Assembly (NCBI GenBank): GCA_964589785.1
Contig: CAZPUQ010000001.1
Coordinates: 1-64,000, forward strand
Direction of reading: 5' to 3'
Origin: JAGVSR01 sp964589785
GTDB lineage: Bacteria > Pseudomonadota > Alphaproteobacteria > Rhizobiales > Hyphomicrobiaceae
Length of the DNA stretch: 64,000 nt
Each line of letters opens with the position of its first letter. The stretch's first letter is position 1. The translations under genes were made by a program, and so were the position numbers. Below, in pieces: positions 46,568-55,243 of the stretch. A model generated the notes under the pieces. The model had not been told where the DNA came from. It worked only from the letters and a program-made list of their open reading frames with translations, and did not search any database.

Positions 46568-48940
46568 ATGGCGAACGAAGCCGACACCTGCCGAAAATTC
46601 GTCGTGCCCAAGCTGCAATCGGCGGGGTGGGATAACGAACCCCATTCCATCGCCGAGCAGCGCACCATCACGGATGGCCGCGTCATTCCCGTGGGCAAGG
46701 GCTTTGTCCGCAAGCTGCCCAAGCGGGTGGACTACCTGCTGCGCTACACGCGGGATTTTCCGCTCGCCGTGGTCGAGGCGAAGGCCAGCTACAAATCAGC
46801 GACCGATGCCGTGCAGCAGGCCCGCGACTATGCGGAAATCCTCGGCCTCAATTACGCCTACGCCACCAACGGCGCCGAAATCATCGAAATCGACTATTTC
46901 AAGGGGACGGAAACGCGCGTCGCCGACTTCCCCACACCAGATGACCTTTGGCGACGCTATCAGGCGGGCAGTGGAATCGACACGCCCGAGCGCGTGGAAC
47001 ACCTGATCGCTCCCTACAATACGGTCGGCGGCAAGCCGCCCCGCTACTATCAGCAGATCGCCATCAACCGCACGGTCGAAGCCATCCTTGCCGGAAGGAA
47101 GCGCCTGCTTCTCACGATGGCGACGGGCACCGGCAAGACCATCGTGGCCTTCCAGATTTGCTGGAAGCTCTGGTCGAGCCGCTGGAACACGACCGGGGAA
47201 CATCGCAAGCCGCGCATCCTGTTCCTTGCGGATCGCAACATTCTCATCGACGACCCGAAGGACAAGACCTTCACTCCTTTCGGGGATGCGCGCCACAAGA
47301 TCGAATCCGGCGAGATCGTCAAAAGCCGGGAAATGTATTTCGCCATCTATCAGGCGCTGGCCGAGGACGAGCGCCGCGCCGGGCTTTTTCGGGACTATCC
47401 GCCGGATTTCTTCGACCTCATCATCGTCGATGAATGTCACCGAGGAAGCGCGCGGGACGACAGTTCATGGCGCGTCATCCTTGAGCACTTCAAGCCCGCC
47501 TACCAGCTTGGCATGACGGCCACGCCGCTGCGCGAGGACAACCGCGACACCTACCTCTATTTTGGCAATCCCATCTACGAATACAGCCTGCGCCAGGGCA
47601 TCGACGACGGCTTTCTCGCGCCCTATCGGGTGCATCGCGTCGTCACCCAATGGGACGCGGCCGGATGGCGGCCGAGCAAGGACGAGGTTGACCGCTTTGG
47701 CCGCGCGATCCCCGATGACGAATACCAGACCAAGGACTTCGAGCGGTCCATCGCCTTACGCGCCCGCACGGAGGCCATCGCGCGCCACTTGACCGACTTC
47801 CTCAAAAAGACCGACCGCTTCGCCAAGACCATCCTGTTCTGTGTCGATCAGGAACACGCCTCGGAAATGCGGCAGGCGCTGGTCAACCTCAATGCCGACC
47901 TTGTGGCGCAGTATCCCGACTATGTGGCGCGCGTCACCGCCGACGAGGGCGCCATCGGGCGCGGCCACCTGTCGAAGTTCCAAGACCTCGAAACCAAAAC
48001 GCCGGTGATCCTCACGTCGTCGCAACTGCTGACGACGGGCGTCGATGCGCCGACCTGCAAGAATGTCGTCCTGGCCCGCGTCGTCGGTTCGATGAGCGAG
48101 TTCAAGCAGATCATCGGGCGCGGCACGCGCCTGCGCGACGATTACGGCAAGCTGTGGTTCAACATCCTCGACTACACCGGCTCGGCAACCCGCATGTTCG
48201 CCGACCCGGACTTCGACGGCGATCCGGCTCGGATCACGGAAGAAGAAATGAACGACGCCGGGGAAACCACCGCGACGACGGAGACGATTCCCGAAGGGCA
48301 GGAACAGCCACCCGGCATCCAAGAGGAAGGCGAACCTTACATAATCGAGCCGCCGACCGGGGAGCCGCGCAAATTCTATTTCGATGGTGGCCAGGTCGAG
48401 ATCGTGGCCCATCTGGTCCACGAGCTTGATCCGAACGGCAAGCAGCTTCGCGTCGTTAAATACACTGACTACGCCGCCGAAAGCGTGCGGTCATTGGCTC
48501 CGACCTCCGCCGAACTTCGCCGGCGCTGGGCGGACGCGGACCAGCGTAGCGAGATTATCGCCGCCCTGGCCGAGCGCGGCATCGACTTCGACGTGCTGGC
48601 CGAACAGACGGGCCAAGCCGACGCCGACCCCTTCGACCTGCTTTGCCATCTGGCCTTCAACGCGCCGCTCCGCACCCGGCGCGAGCGGGCGCAGCGCCTC
48701 AAGGCCGAGCGCAAGGATTATTTCGAGAGATTCTCCCCCGAGGCGCGTCAGGTGCTCGACGAGCTTCTGGAAAAATACGCGGAGCACGGCGACGCGCAGT
48801 TTGTCCTGCCGGACGTGCTCAAGGTTCCGCCCATCTCAACCCACGGCCAGCCCGCCGAAATCATCAAGCTGTTCGGCGGCCCGGATGCGCTTCGCCGGGC
48901 CGTGAACGACCTGCAAGGATTGCTCTATGGCGCGAACTAA
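46568..48940 (+). CDS. hsdR: Type I restriction enzyme R subunit
   Basis: A 790-residue HsdR of the EcoEI-like group. The nuclease site is Asp55...Glu70-x-Lys72 (RVDYLL...AVVEAKA). Walker A is TMATGTGKT (GTGKT at 187-191) and the helicase box is VDECHRGS (288-291), followed by GMTATPLRED and IIGRGTRLRDDYG. The C-terminal domain from about 600 binds the methylase part. It translocates DNA and cuts unmodified sites at a distance. It overlaps hsdM by 14 bases. Confidence 0.95.
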   Translation: MANEADTCRKFVVPKLQSAGWDNEPHSIAEQRTITDGRVIPVGKGFVRKLPKRVDYLLRYTRDFPLAVVEAKASYKSATDAVQQARDYAEILGLNYAYATNGAEIIEIDYFKGTETRVADFPTPDDLWRRYQAGSGIDTPERVEHLIAPYNTVGGKPPRYYQQIAINRTVEAILAGRKRLLLTMATGTGKTIVAFQICWKLWSSRWNTTGEHRKPRILFLADRNILIDDPKDKTFTPFGDARHKIESGEIVKSREMYFAIYQALAEDERRAGLFRDYPPDFFDLIIVDECHRGSARDDSSWRVILEHFKPAYQLGMTATPLREDNRDTYLYFGNPIYEYSLRQGIDDGFLAPYRVHRVVTQWDAAGWRPSKDEVDRFGRAIPDDEYQTKDFERSIALRARTEAIARHLTDFLKKTDRFAKTILFCVDQEHASEMRQALVNLNADLVAQYPDYVARVTADEGAIGRGHLSKFQDLETKTPVILTSSQLLTTGVDAPTCKNVVLARVVGSMSEFKQIIGRGTRLRDDYGKLWFNILDYTGSATRMFADPDFDGDPARITEEEMNDAGETTATTETIPEGQEQPPGIQEEGEPYIIEPPTGEPRKFYFDGGQVEIVAHLVHELDPNGKQLRVVKYTDYAAESVRSLAPTSAELRRRWADADQRSEIIAALAERGIDFDVLAEQTGQADADPFDLLCHLAFNAPLRTRRERAQRLKAERKDYFERFSPEARQVLDELLEKYAEHGDAQFVLPDVLKVPPISTHGQPAEIIKLFGGPDALRRAVNDLQGLLYGAN

Positions 48941-51080
48941 AAAGAAGAACGGCGCCGACGCAGCCTCGATGACGACCTCCCAGATGCTCGGGAGTCTGCT
49001 GAACTCCGCGCGCAAGATCATGCGTAAGGACAAAGGGCTGAACGGCGACCTCGACCGTCTGCCGCTGCTCACCTGGATCATGTTTCTCAAATTCCTCGAC
49101 GACCTTGAGCAGCAGCGCGAGGAGGAAACCGCGCTGGCCGGCAAGAAGTTCAAGGCGGCCATCGAAGCCCCGTATCGCTGGCGCGATTGGGCCGCCAATC
49201 CGCAGGGCATCACGGGCGACGAGCTTCTGGCCTTCATCAACAGCGAAGAGGCCGTGCGCGCAGATGGAACGAAAGGCCCTGGCCTGTTCGCTTATCTGCG
49301 CTCGCTCTCAAGCTCCAATGGCGACAACCGCCGCGACGTGATCGCCACCGTGTTCAAGGGTGTCGATAACCGCATGAAGAGCGGTTATCTGCTCCGCGAC
49401 ATCATCAACAAGGTCGGCGGGATTCATTTCACGTCGTCGGACGAGTTGCACACCCTCGGCGCGCTCTACGAATCCATGCTCCGCGAAATGCGCGATGCGG
49501 CGGGCGATTCCGGCGAGTTCTACACACCGCGCGCCGTCGTCCGCTTCATGGTGGAAGTCACCGATCCTCGCCTTGGCGAAACCGTCCTCGACCCGGCCAG
49601 CGGCACGGGCGGGTTTCTGGTGGAGGCGTACAACCATCTTGAGAAGCAGGTGAAGACCGTCGCCGACCGCAAGCGCCTGCAAAACGACACCATCGCCGGC
49701 TGCGAACCCAAATCCCTGCCTTATCTGCTCTGCCAGATGAACCTGCTGCTGCACGGGCTGGACGCGCCGCAGATCGACCCCGGCAACGCCCTGCGCTTCA
49801 AGCTCTCCGAGATCGGCGAGAAAGAGCGTGTTGATGTGATCCTCACCAACCCGCCCTTCGGGGGTGAGGAAGAGAAGGGCATCCAGGGCAATTTCCCGGA
49901 AGACCGCCAGACGGCGGAAACGGCACTGCTGTTCCTCCAGCTCATCATGCGCAAGCTCAAGCGCCAGCCGACTTCCGCCGGTCGCCCGGCGCGGGCTGCC
50001 GTGGTCGTGCCGCATGGCAGCCTTTCATCCCCAGGTGTTGCCAAGCGCATTCGCGAAACGCTGCTTGGCGATTTCAATATCACTGCGATAGTGCGCCTAC
50101 CTCACAATGTTTTTGCCCCATACACTGACATACAATCGAACGTCATATTTTTTGAGCGCGGCGAACCAACGCAATCAATCCTCTACTGCGAACCGTCCCT
50201 TCCGCTCGGCTACTCGCTCAGCAAGACCAAGCCCTTGCTTTACGAATGGATAGAGCCGCTCAAGACGCTCATAGCGTCGAGGCAGGAAACAGATACATCT
50301 TGGCTTGTTCGGCGGGACGACCTCGACGAAAATCTCAATCTCGACATCAAAAACCCCCGCCGAAAACTCAATTCTTTGGCGGACCGGGGAAACCTTGAAA
50401 CCCTCGCTGCGCAAATGCGCTCGTATGCCGACGAGGCCGATGCCATCAAAGCCGAACTGGCGCAGGTCACGGAATTGATAGGGCAATCGCCGTGGGAATT
50501 GCTCGACAGCCACACTTATGAATCGGACGAGCGGATCGGTGAGGACTATTCACCCGAAATGCCGCTCCTGGGCGTCTCTGCCGAGGAAGGGATTACCAAT
50601 CCGAAGACTGCTATCGGCAAGTCGCCTGAACGATACAAGGTGCTGCGGACGCATTACCTTGCCTACAACCCTATGCGTATCAATATCGGGTCTATCGGCG
50701 TTGTCCGCGACGACACGCAGCAAGGTATCACAAGCCCTGATTACGTCGTCTTTTACTGTGGACCGGACCTATTGCCTGAATATGTATATCACTATTTGAG
50801 AAGTGAGGCGGGTCGTCACGAAATAAATCTGAAAACAAAGGGATCGGTGCGGTTCAGATTGTATTTTGAACAGCTATCTAAGATTAAAATACCCGTGCCA
50901 AAAAACATTGAGACTCAGCAGCGGTTTGTAAATGCCTGTAACAGGCTTGAAGACCTGAAGAAGATGCTTAATGCCGCCGCTTCGTCGGCGACAGATTGTC
51001 TTAACGCGGCCACGCGCTCCGGCTTTCTCCTTGAAGGCGGCAAGCCTTCAAACACCTCAACGGGGAGCAGGGCGGCATGA
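48927..51080 (+). CDS. hsdM: HsdM-HsdS fusion, N-6 adenine methyltransferase
   Basis: A 717-residue protein that is an HsdM joined to one target-recognition domain. The HsdM part (1-490) has the SAM site DPASGTGGFLVEAY (from residue 222) and NPPF at 308-311. From about 505 the sequence is HsdS-like: GEDYSPEMPLLGVSAEEGIT, LRTHYLAYNPMRINIGSIGV, then YFEQLSKIKIPVPKNIETQQ as the conserved end of a TRD. There is only one TRD and no separate hsdS gene. A homodimeric arrangement would then read a palindromic split site. The next gene overlaps by ATGA. Confidence 0.9.
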   Translation: MARTKKKNGADAASMTTSQMLGSLLNSARKIMRKDKGLNGDLDRLPLLTWIMFLKFLDDLEQQREEETALAGKKFKAAIEAPYRWRDWAANPQGITGDELLAFINSEEAVRADGTKGPGLFAYLRSLSSSNGDNRRDVIATVFKGVDNRMKSGYLLRDIINKVGGIHFTSSDELHTLGALYESMLREMRDAAGDSGEFYTPRAVVRFMVEVTDPRLGETVLDPASGTGGFLVEAYNHLEKQVKTVADRKRLQNDTIAGCEPKSLPYLLCQMNLLLHGLDAPQIDPGNALRFKLSEIGEKERVDVILTNPPFGGEEEKGIQGNFPEDRQTAETALLFLQLIMRKLKRQPTSAGRPARAAVVVPHGSLSSPGVAKRIRETLLGDFNITAIVRLPHNVFAPYTDIQSNVIFFERGEPTQSILYCEPSLPLGYSLSKTKPLLYEWIEPLKTLIASRQETDTSWLVRRDDLDENLNLDIKNPRRKLNSLADRGNLETLAAQMRSYADEADAIKAELAQVTELIGQSPWELLDSHTYESDERIGEDYSPEMPLLGVSAEEGITNPKTAIGKSPERYKVLRTHYLAYNPMRINIGSIGVVRDDTQQGITSPDYVVFYCGPDLLPEYVYHYLRSEAGRHEINLKTKGSVRFRLYFEQLSKIKIPVPKNIETQQRFVNACNRLEDLKKMLNAAASSATDCLNAATRSGFLLEGGKPSNTSTGSRAA

Positions 51081-53695
51081 GCGTCGCGACCACGCCATCC
51101 GCGCCCCTGACCGAAAAGGCCGCCCTCGCGGACCTCGTGACGTGGGCAGAGAAGCGGCCCGCGTGGCAGAGAGACGCCCTTCGGCGCTTGGTCACAGGTG
51201 AAACGCTCGACGATCAGGTGATTGTGGAACTTACGGAGCTTTGCCTTGATCCGGCGCGCACCCATACGCCGATTGCACAATCGCATATTGTGGCTGAAAC
51301 CAGCGCCGCAGAGCCGATTTCCCTCGTTTCGATCAAGAATCCCACCGCCATCAACGCGCTTGCCAGCCAGCAGGAGCTGTCCTTTGAGCCTGCCGGGCTG
51401 ACGGTGATTTACGGCGACAACGGTTCGGGAAAGTCCGGCTATGTCCGCGTCCTGAAGCACGCATGTCGGTCGCGGGACGAGAAGTTCGCGATCCACAGGG
51501 ATTTGGAAGACAAGACCGACACGCCGCAATCTGCGGAGATATGTTTCACGCGGGGTGCGAACACCGAACAATTCAATTGGACGCCCGACGGCGAGCCGCA
51601 CGGCGACCTGCCATCGGTCAGCATCTTCGACTCCCGAAGCGCAAGCATCCATGTCGAAAGCACCAACGAGGTAGCCTATATCCCCCGGCCAATGCGGTTG
51701 CTGGAGGCGCTGGCGGATGCTTCCGACCGCATTAAAACGGCGCTCGACGGCAAGATCGCAACGCTCCAGAGCCAGGTTCCGCTTGCGATTTCAAACCCCT
51801 CGCTGAGCAGGGAAACGGCTGCCGGCAGCTACGTCTTCGGGTTGAGCGCGAAATCCAACGTCCCGCAGCTTGATAAACTCGCCGCCTTCAGCGATCAGGA
51901 AACCGGCCGCCTCGCCACGCTGGAAACCGACTTCGCTCAAGACCCCAAGCGCGCCGTGGCGCGGCTTGATAATCAGCGCGGCGAAGTGGAGCGCATCCAG
52001 ACGACCCTTCAAACCCTTATTGGCGCGACGAGCGCGGCGGCGTTCGTGGAAATCAATACACTACGAAAGACCCACGGCGATGCCGTGGAAGCCGCGTCGT
52101 TAGCATCGCAACAGCTATTCAGCGCATCGCCGTTGCCCGAGGTAGGCCAAGCCGCCTGGCAAAAACTGTGGGAGGCCGCCCGCACCTATGCGGACACCGT
52201 GGCCTATCCCGGCAAGATATTCCCTTCGAGCGAACCGGATACGCTTTGCGTGCTTTGTCAGCAGCCCCTCGGAGCTGACGCAATCGTGCGCCAGCAGACA
52301 TTCGAGTCGTTTGTAAAAAGCTCGACGAAGGCTGATGAAGCGACGGCGCGCGCGAAGCTGGATGCCGCGCTCACGCAGTTGAAAGGGCGGATGCTGCGCC
52401 TTGGCGATGTGCTGAAATCCGGCAAATTCCTCGCCACCGAGATCGGCGATGCGGCGCTTGCCCAGCAAGTCCGCCGGGCCTTTGTCGTGGTGCTTTGGCG
52501 GCTTCGGGCAATGGTCAGGGCATACGGCGAGCCCAAGCCGCTTGGCGCTGATCCGCTCCAGGCACTTACGGCGCTGGCAGCCGATCTCAAAACCCGTGCC
52601 GCGCAGCTTTCCGCCGATACGCAGAGCGACGACTACAAGAAACTGAAATCCGAATACCTTGAACTCAAGGAGCGTGCCGCCCTTGCGCCGCTGCTCCCGG
52701 ACATCAAGGCGCAAATTGCGCGCCTCAAGGAAATCGAGTCGATCAACACCGCGCTGAAGGCGACCGCCAAGAAGCCGATCACCGATAAGAACAAGGAACT
52801 CTCGGATCGCATGGTGACGGACGCGCTGCGCGGTCGGTTTGCGCGCGAGATCGGAAAACTCAAACTGTCCAGAATGCCGGTCGAGCTTCGCAAGGAGAAA
52901 GACCGGCAGGCCGTATCGTATTTTCGCGTCGCGTTGGTGGAGAATCCCAACGCCAAGGTCGGCGAGATATTCAGCGAAGGCGAGCACCGGTGCGTCGCGC
53001 TCGCCGCGTTCCTCGCCGAACTGGTCACGGCACAGCGTTATTCCGGCATCGTTTTCGACGATCCGATGTCATCGCTCGACCACATCCACAGGGGCGCGGT
53101 TGCATCGCGGCTGGTGGAGGAAGCGGAGCACCGGCAGGTCATCGTATTCACGCACGATCTCGTGTTCCTATACGAACTTCGCCGCGAAGCAGAAAAGGCA
53201 AACCGGCCAATCGCATTTCGCAATGTCCGGCGGCAACAGGACAAGCCCGGCTACATTGAAAACGAGTTGCCGGACAAGGCGAAATCCGGGTTTGAGATGT
53301 GCAACGCGCTGCGGTCATCGCTCAAAGCGGCAAAATCTGGCTTTGACAAGCTGGCCGATACGCAGCGCACCATCTTCTGCAAGGGCACTATTGGTCAACT
53401 TCGTGATGCCTGGGAGCAGGCAATCTCCGACTATATTCGCCCCGTGCTTGAACGGTTCGACAACAAGGTCAAGCCGACCTCGATGTTCAAACTCGGTATT
53501 CTCACCGAGGACGATGTAAAGCGGGTGATGGCCGCCCAATCGAGGCTGTCCGAAGACCTTCATTCGTCGGCGCAGGCGTTGAATCCTGAAGCCGTATCGC
53601 TTGATGACCTGCTTAATGAGGTCAAGGCACTGGAAGATTGGATTCAATCTATCCGTGACCGCCAAAAGAATGCAGTCAAACCTGCGCTGAGCTAG
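51077..53695 (+). CDS. SMC/RloC-like AAA ATPase
   Basis: An 872-residue ABC-type ATPase with split head domains. Walker A is GDNGSGKS (113-120). A long helical middle contains CVLCQQP with Cys391 and Cys394, a CxxC like the zinc hook of Rad50/RloC. The signature EIFSEGEHRCVALAAF, Walker B GIVFDDPMSSLDH (657-669) and H-loop VFTHD follow. RloC and PrrC relatives of this build sit in type I restriction operons and can carry an anticodon nuclease. I cannot see a certain nuclease motif in the last 180 residues, so the effector activity is open. It is coupled to hsdM by ATGA overlap. Confidence 0.83.
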   Translation: MSVATTPSAPLTEKAALADLVTWAEKRPAWQRDALRRLVTGETLDDQVIVELTELCLDPARTHTPIAQSHIVAETSAAEPISLVSIKNPTAINALASQQELSFEPAGLTVIYGDNGSGKSGYVRVLKHACRSRDEKFAIHRDLEDKTDTPQSAEICFTRGANTEQFNWTPDGEPHGDLPSVSIFDSRSASIHVESTNEVAYIPRPMRLLEALADASDRIKTALDGKIATLQSQVPLAISNPSLSRETAAGSYVFGLSAKSNVPQLDKLAAFSDQETGRLATLETDFAQDPKRAVARLDNQRGEVERIQTTLQTLIGATSAAAFVEINTLRKTHGDAVEAASLASQQLFSASPLPEVGQAAWQKLWEAARTYADTVAYPGKIFPSSEPDTLCVLCQQPLGADAIVRQQTFESFVKSSTKADEATARAKLDAALTQLKGRMLRLGDVLKSGKFLATEIGDAALAQQVRRAFVVVLWRLRAMVRAYGEPKPLGADPLQALTALAADLKTRAAQLSADTQSDDYKKLKSEYLELKERAALAPLLPDIKAQIARLKEIESINTALKATAKKPITDKNKELSDRMVTDALRGRFAREIGKLKLSRMPVELRKEKDRQAVSYFRVALVENPNAKVGEIFSEGEHRCVALAAFLAELVTAQRYSGIVFDDPMSSLDHIHRGAVASRLVEEAEHRQVIVFTHDLVFLYELRREAEKANRPIAFRNVRRQQDKPGYIENELPDKAKSGFEMCNALRSSLKAAKSGFDKLADTQRTIFCKGTIGQLRDAWEQAISDYIRPVLERFDNKVKPTSMFKLGILTEDDVKRVMAAQSRLSEDLHSSAQALNPEAVSLDDLLNEVKALEDWIQSIRDRQKNAVKPALS

Positions 53696-53855
53696 GACGC
53701 CGCCTAATTGGACGCCATGTTTCCGACCATTCTCGACAAGGCGCTCAAAGGAGATTTGTGACGACATGGCTGACGACAAGAAGAATGCTAATCCCGAGCC
53801 GCCAGTTCCTGAGTGAGTCGAGGCGCACGCGGCATGGTTCCGGCTGGTCGATCAG

Positions 53856-54260
53856 TTGAACTGGTATGATCGCAAGAGCCAACAGGCCCAGAGCTGGTAT
53901 AAGCGTTTGAAGATCGCTCAGTTCACGTTTGCGGCGTTGATTCCGGCAACGAGTCTATTGCCCGCCGAATACGCCAAGTGGGCCGCATCTGCTTTCGGCG
54001 TCTTGATCGCCGTCATGGAAGCTGTCCAGCAAATGAATCAGTATTCAACTCTGTGGTTCAGCTACCGGGCAACAGCAGAGCGCCTAAAGCACGAGAAATA
54101 CCTGTTCCTTTCCGCAGCAGGTCCCTACAAGGGCTTGGCCGAGCCTGAGCGGCTGGTCGCGCTGGCTGAAAGGGTTGAGGAGCACGTCTCGACCGAACAC
54201 GCCAACTGGTTCAATGAAACCCGCCGCGCCGCCACGGTGCAGAAGCCGGAGGGCGCATGA
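53856..54260 (+). CDS. SLATT/DUF4231 membrane protein (possibly interrupted)
   Basis: A 134-residue protein with the SLATT layout: NWYDRKSQQAQSWYKRLKIA, two membrane helices (about 22-38 and 42-60), then a helical C-terminal part (YRATAERLKHEKYLFLSAAG). SLATT proteins are predicted pore-forming effectors of nucleotide-signal immune systems. As written, the start is a TTG with no ribosome site. The same frame reads upstream to an ATG at 53766 behind AAGGAG, giving MADDKKNANPEPPVPE, a TGA at 53814-53816, then VEAHAAWFRLVDQL. The gene may thus be nonsense-mutated. The stop overlaps the next gene. Confidence 0.75.
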   Translation: MNWYDRKSQQAQSWYKRLKIAQFTFAALIPATSLLPAEYAKWAASAFGVLIAVMEAVQQMNQYSTLWFSYRATAERLKHEKYLFLSAAGPYKGLAEPERLVALAERVEEHVSTEHANWFNETRRAATVQKPEGA

Positions 54261-55243
54261 TGCCGGTCGTGCGTCCCACGGATCTGGCCATCGGAGCACG
54301 GTCGTTGCCGTTGCCCGTGTACTTCCCATCCATTTCTTCGGTGAAGACGGCGCTACGCCCGCAGGATTATTTGCAGTTGCTGTCGTCTCTGGGCGGGCTG
54401 AACGGCCAGTTTCTGGTGTCGGCCTTCGACCTGGCGGACTTCGATCAGCCGCAGCCAGCGCAACAAGCACTGACTTCTGCTCGTCAGGCGGGCATCATCA
54501 CTTTGATGGATTCCGGCAACTATGAAAGTTTCTGGAAGGACGCCCAGGCAGACTGGAAGCAAGCAAACTTTCACAAGGTTCTGGCCGACTTTTCCTGCGA
54601 TCTGGCCTTTGGCTTCGATGAGCAGCAGCCACCAGCCAACGCGGACGATCATATCGCCCTGGTCGCGGAACGCTGGCAAGCAGATCAAGCCGCTGCGGGT
54701 AGCTGTCAGATCATCCCCATCATCCACGCCCCGGCCCATGAATTGCCCGCACTGTGCGCAGCCGTCGTCGCCAAGACTGGCGTCACGATGCTGGCGGTTC
54801 CAGAACGCAGGCTGGGCGATGGCGTTCTGGAGCGTGCCCGTGCCGTAAAGTCCATTCGGACGACCTTGAATGAACTCGGGCGTTATGTAGTTTTGCACCT
54901 GTTGGGCACCGGCAACCCCATTTCCATCGCCCTGTATTCGGCGATGGGCGCTGACAGTTTCGATGGGCTGGAATGGTGCCAAACGGTGGTCGATCACGAA
55001 TCCGGCCTACTTTACCATCTCTCGCAGGCCGATTTCTTTGCCGGTCAAACCGCGTGGGGCGATGATGACAAGCTGTCATTTCAAGCGCGCGCGTTGGCCC
55101 ACAACCTCGAATTCTTCTCCGATTGGATGCGAAGGCTGCGTGATGCAATGAGTCAGGATCGCCTATCGGAATTTTGCCGGTCCAATCTGCCTCCTCGCGC
55201 CCATCGCCACGTTACCGATGTTGCCGGCTGGGGTCAGCCATGA
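54257..55243 (+). CDS. TGT-like protein (type IV CBASS Cap10-like)
   Basis: A 328-residue protein with the tRNA-guanine transglycosylase pattern. MDSGNYESFW (DSG at 85-87) matches the DSGG base-recognition loop. LHLLGTGNPISIALYSAMGA (213-232) and DSFDGLEWC (233-241) match the G-x-G/D-x-F-D catalytic region, and AHNLEFFSDWMRRLRD (281-296) the HNL helix. The zinc cysteines of true TGT are missing, so tRNA exchange of the usual sort is unlikely. Cap10 of type IV CBASS is a TGT-like protein of this kind. It overlaps the SLATT gene and the OGG gene by ATGA junctions. Confidence 0.82.
   Translation: MMPVVRPTDLAIGARSLPLPVYFPSISSVKTALRPQDYLQLLSSLGGLNGQFLVSAFDLADFDQPQPAQQALTSARQAGIITLMDSGNYESFWKDAQADWKQANFHKVLADFSCDLAFGFDEQQPPANADDHIALVAERWQADQAAAGSCQIIPIIHAPAHELPALCAAVVAKTGVTMLAVPERRLGDGVLERARAVKSIRTTLNELGRYVVLHLLGTGNPISIALYSAMGADSFDGLEWCQTVVDHESGLLYHLSQADFFAGQTAWGDDDKLSFQARALAHNLEFFSDWMRRLRDAMSQDRLSEFCRSNLPPRAHRHVTDVAGWGQP

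Noticed and set aside
53717..53761. 14-residue open frame MFPTILDKALKGDL before the SLATT gene
   Set aside because: It has no ribosome site and no family match; it may be only the spacer that carries AAGGAG.
55174..55239. Upstream extension of the OGG-like gene
   Set aside because: It lies inside the TGT-like gene in another frame; the ATGA overlap at 55240 is the natural start.
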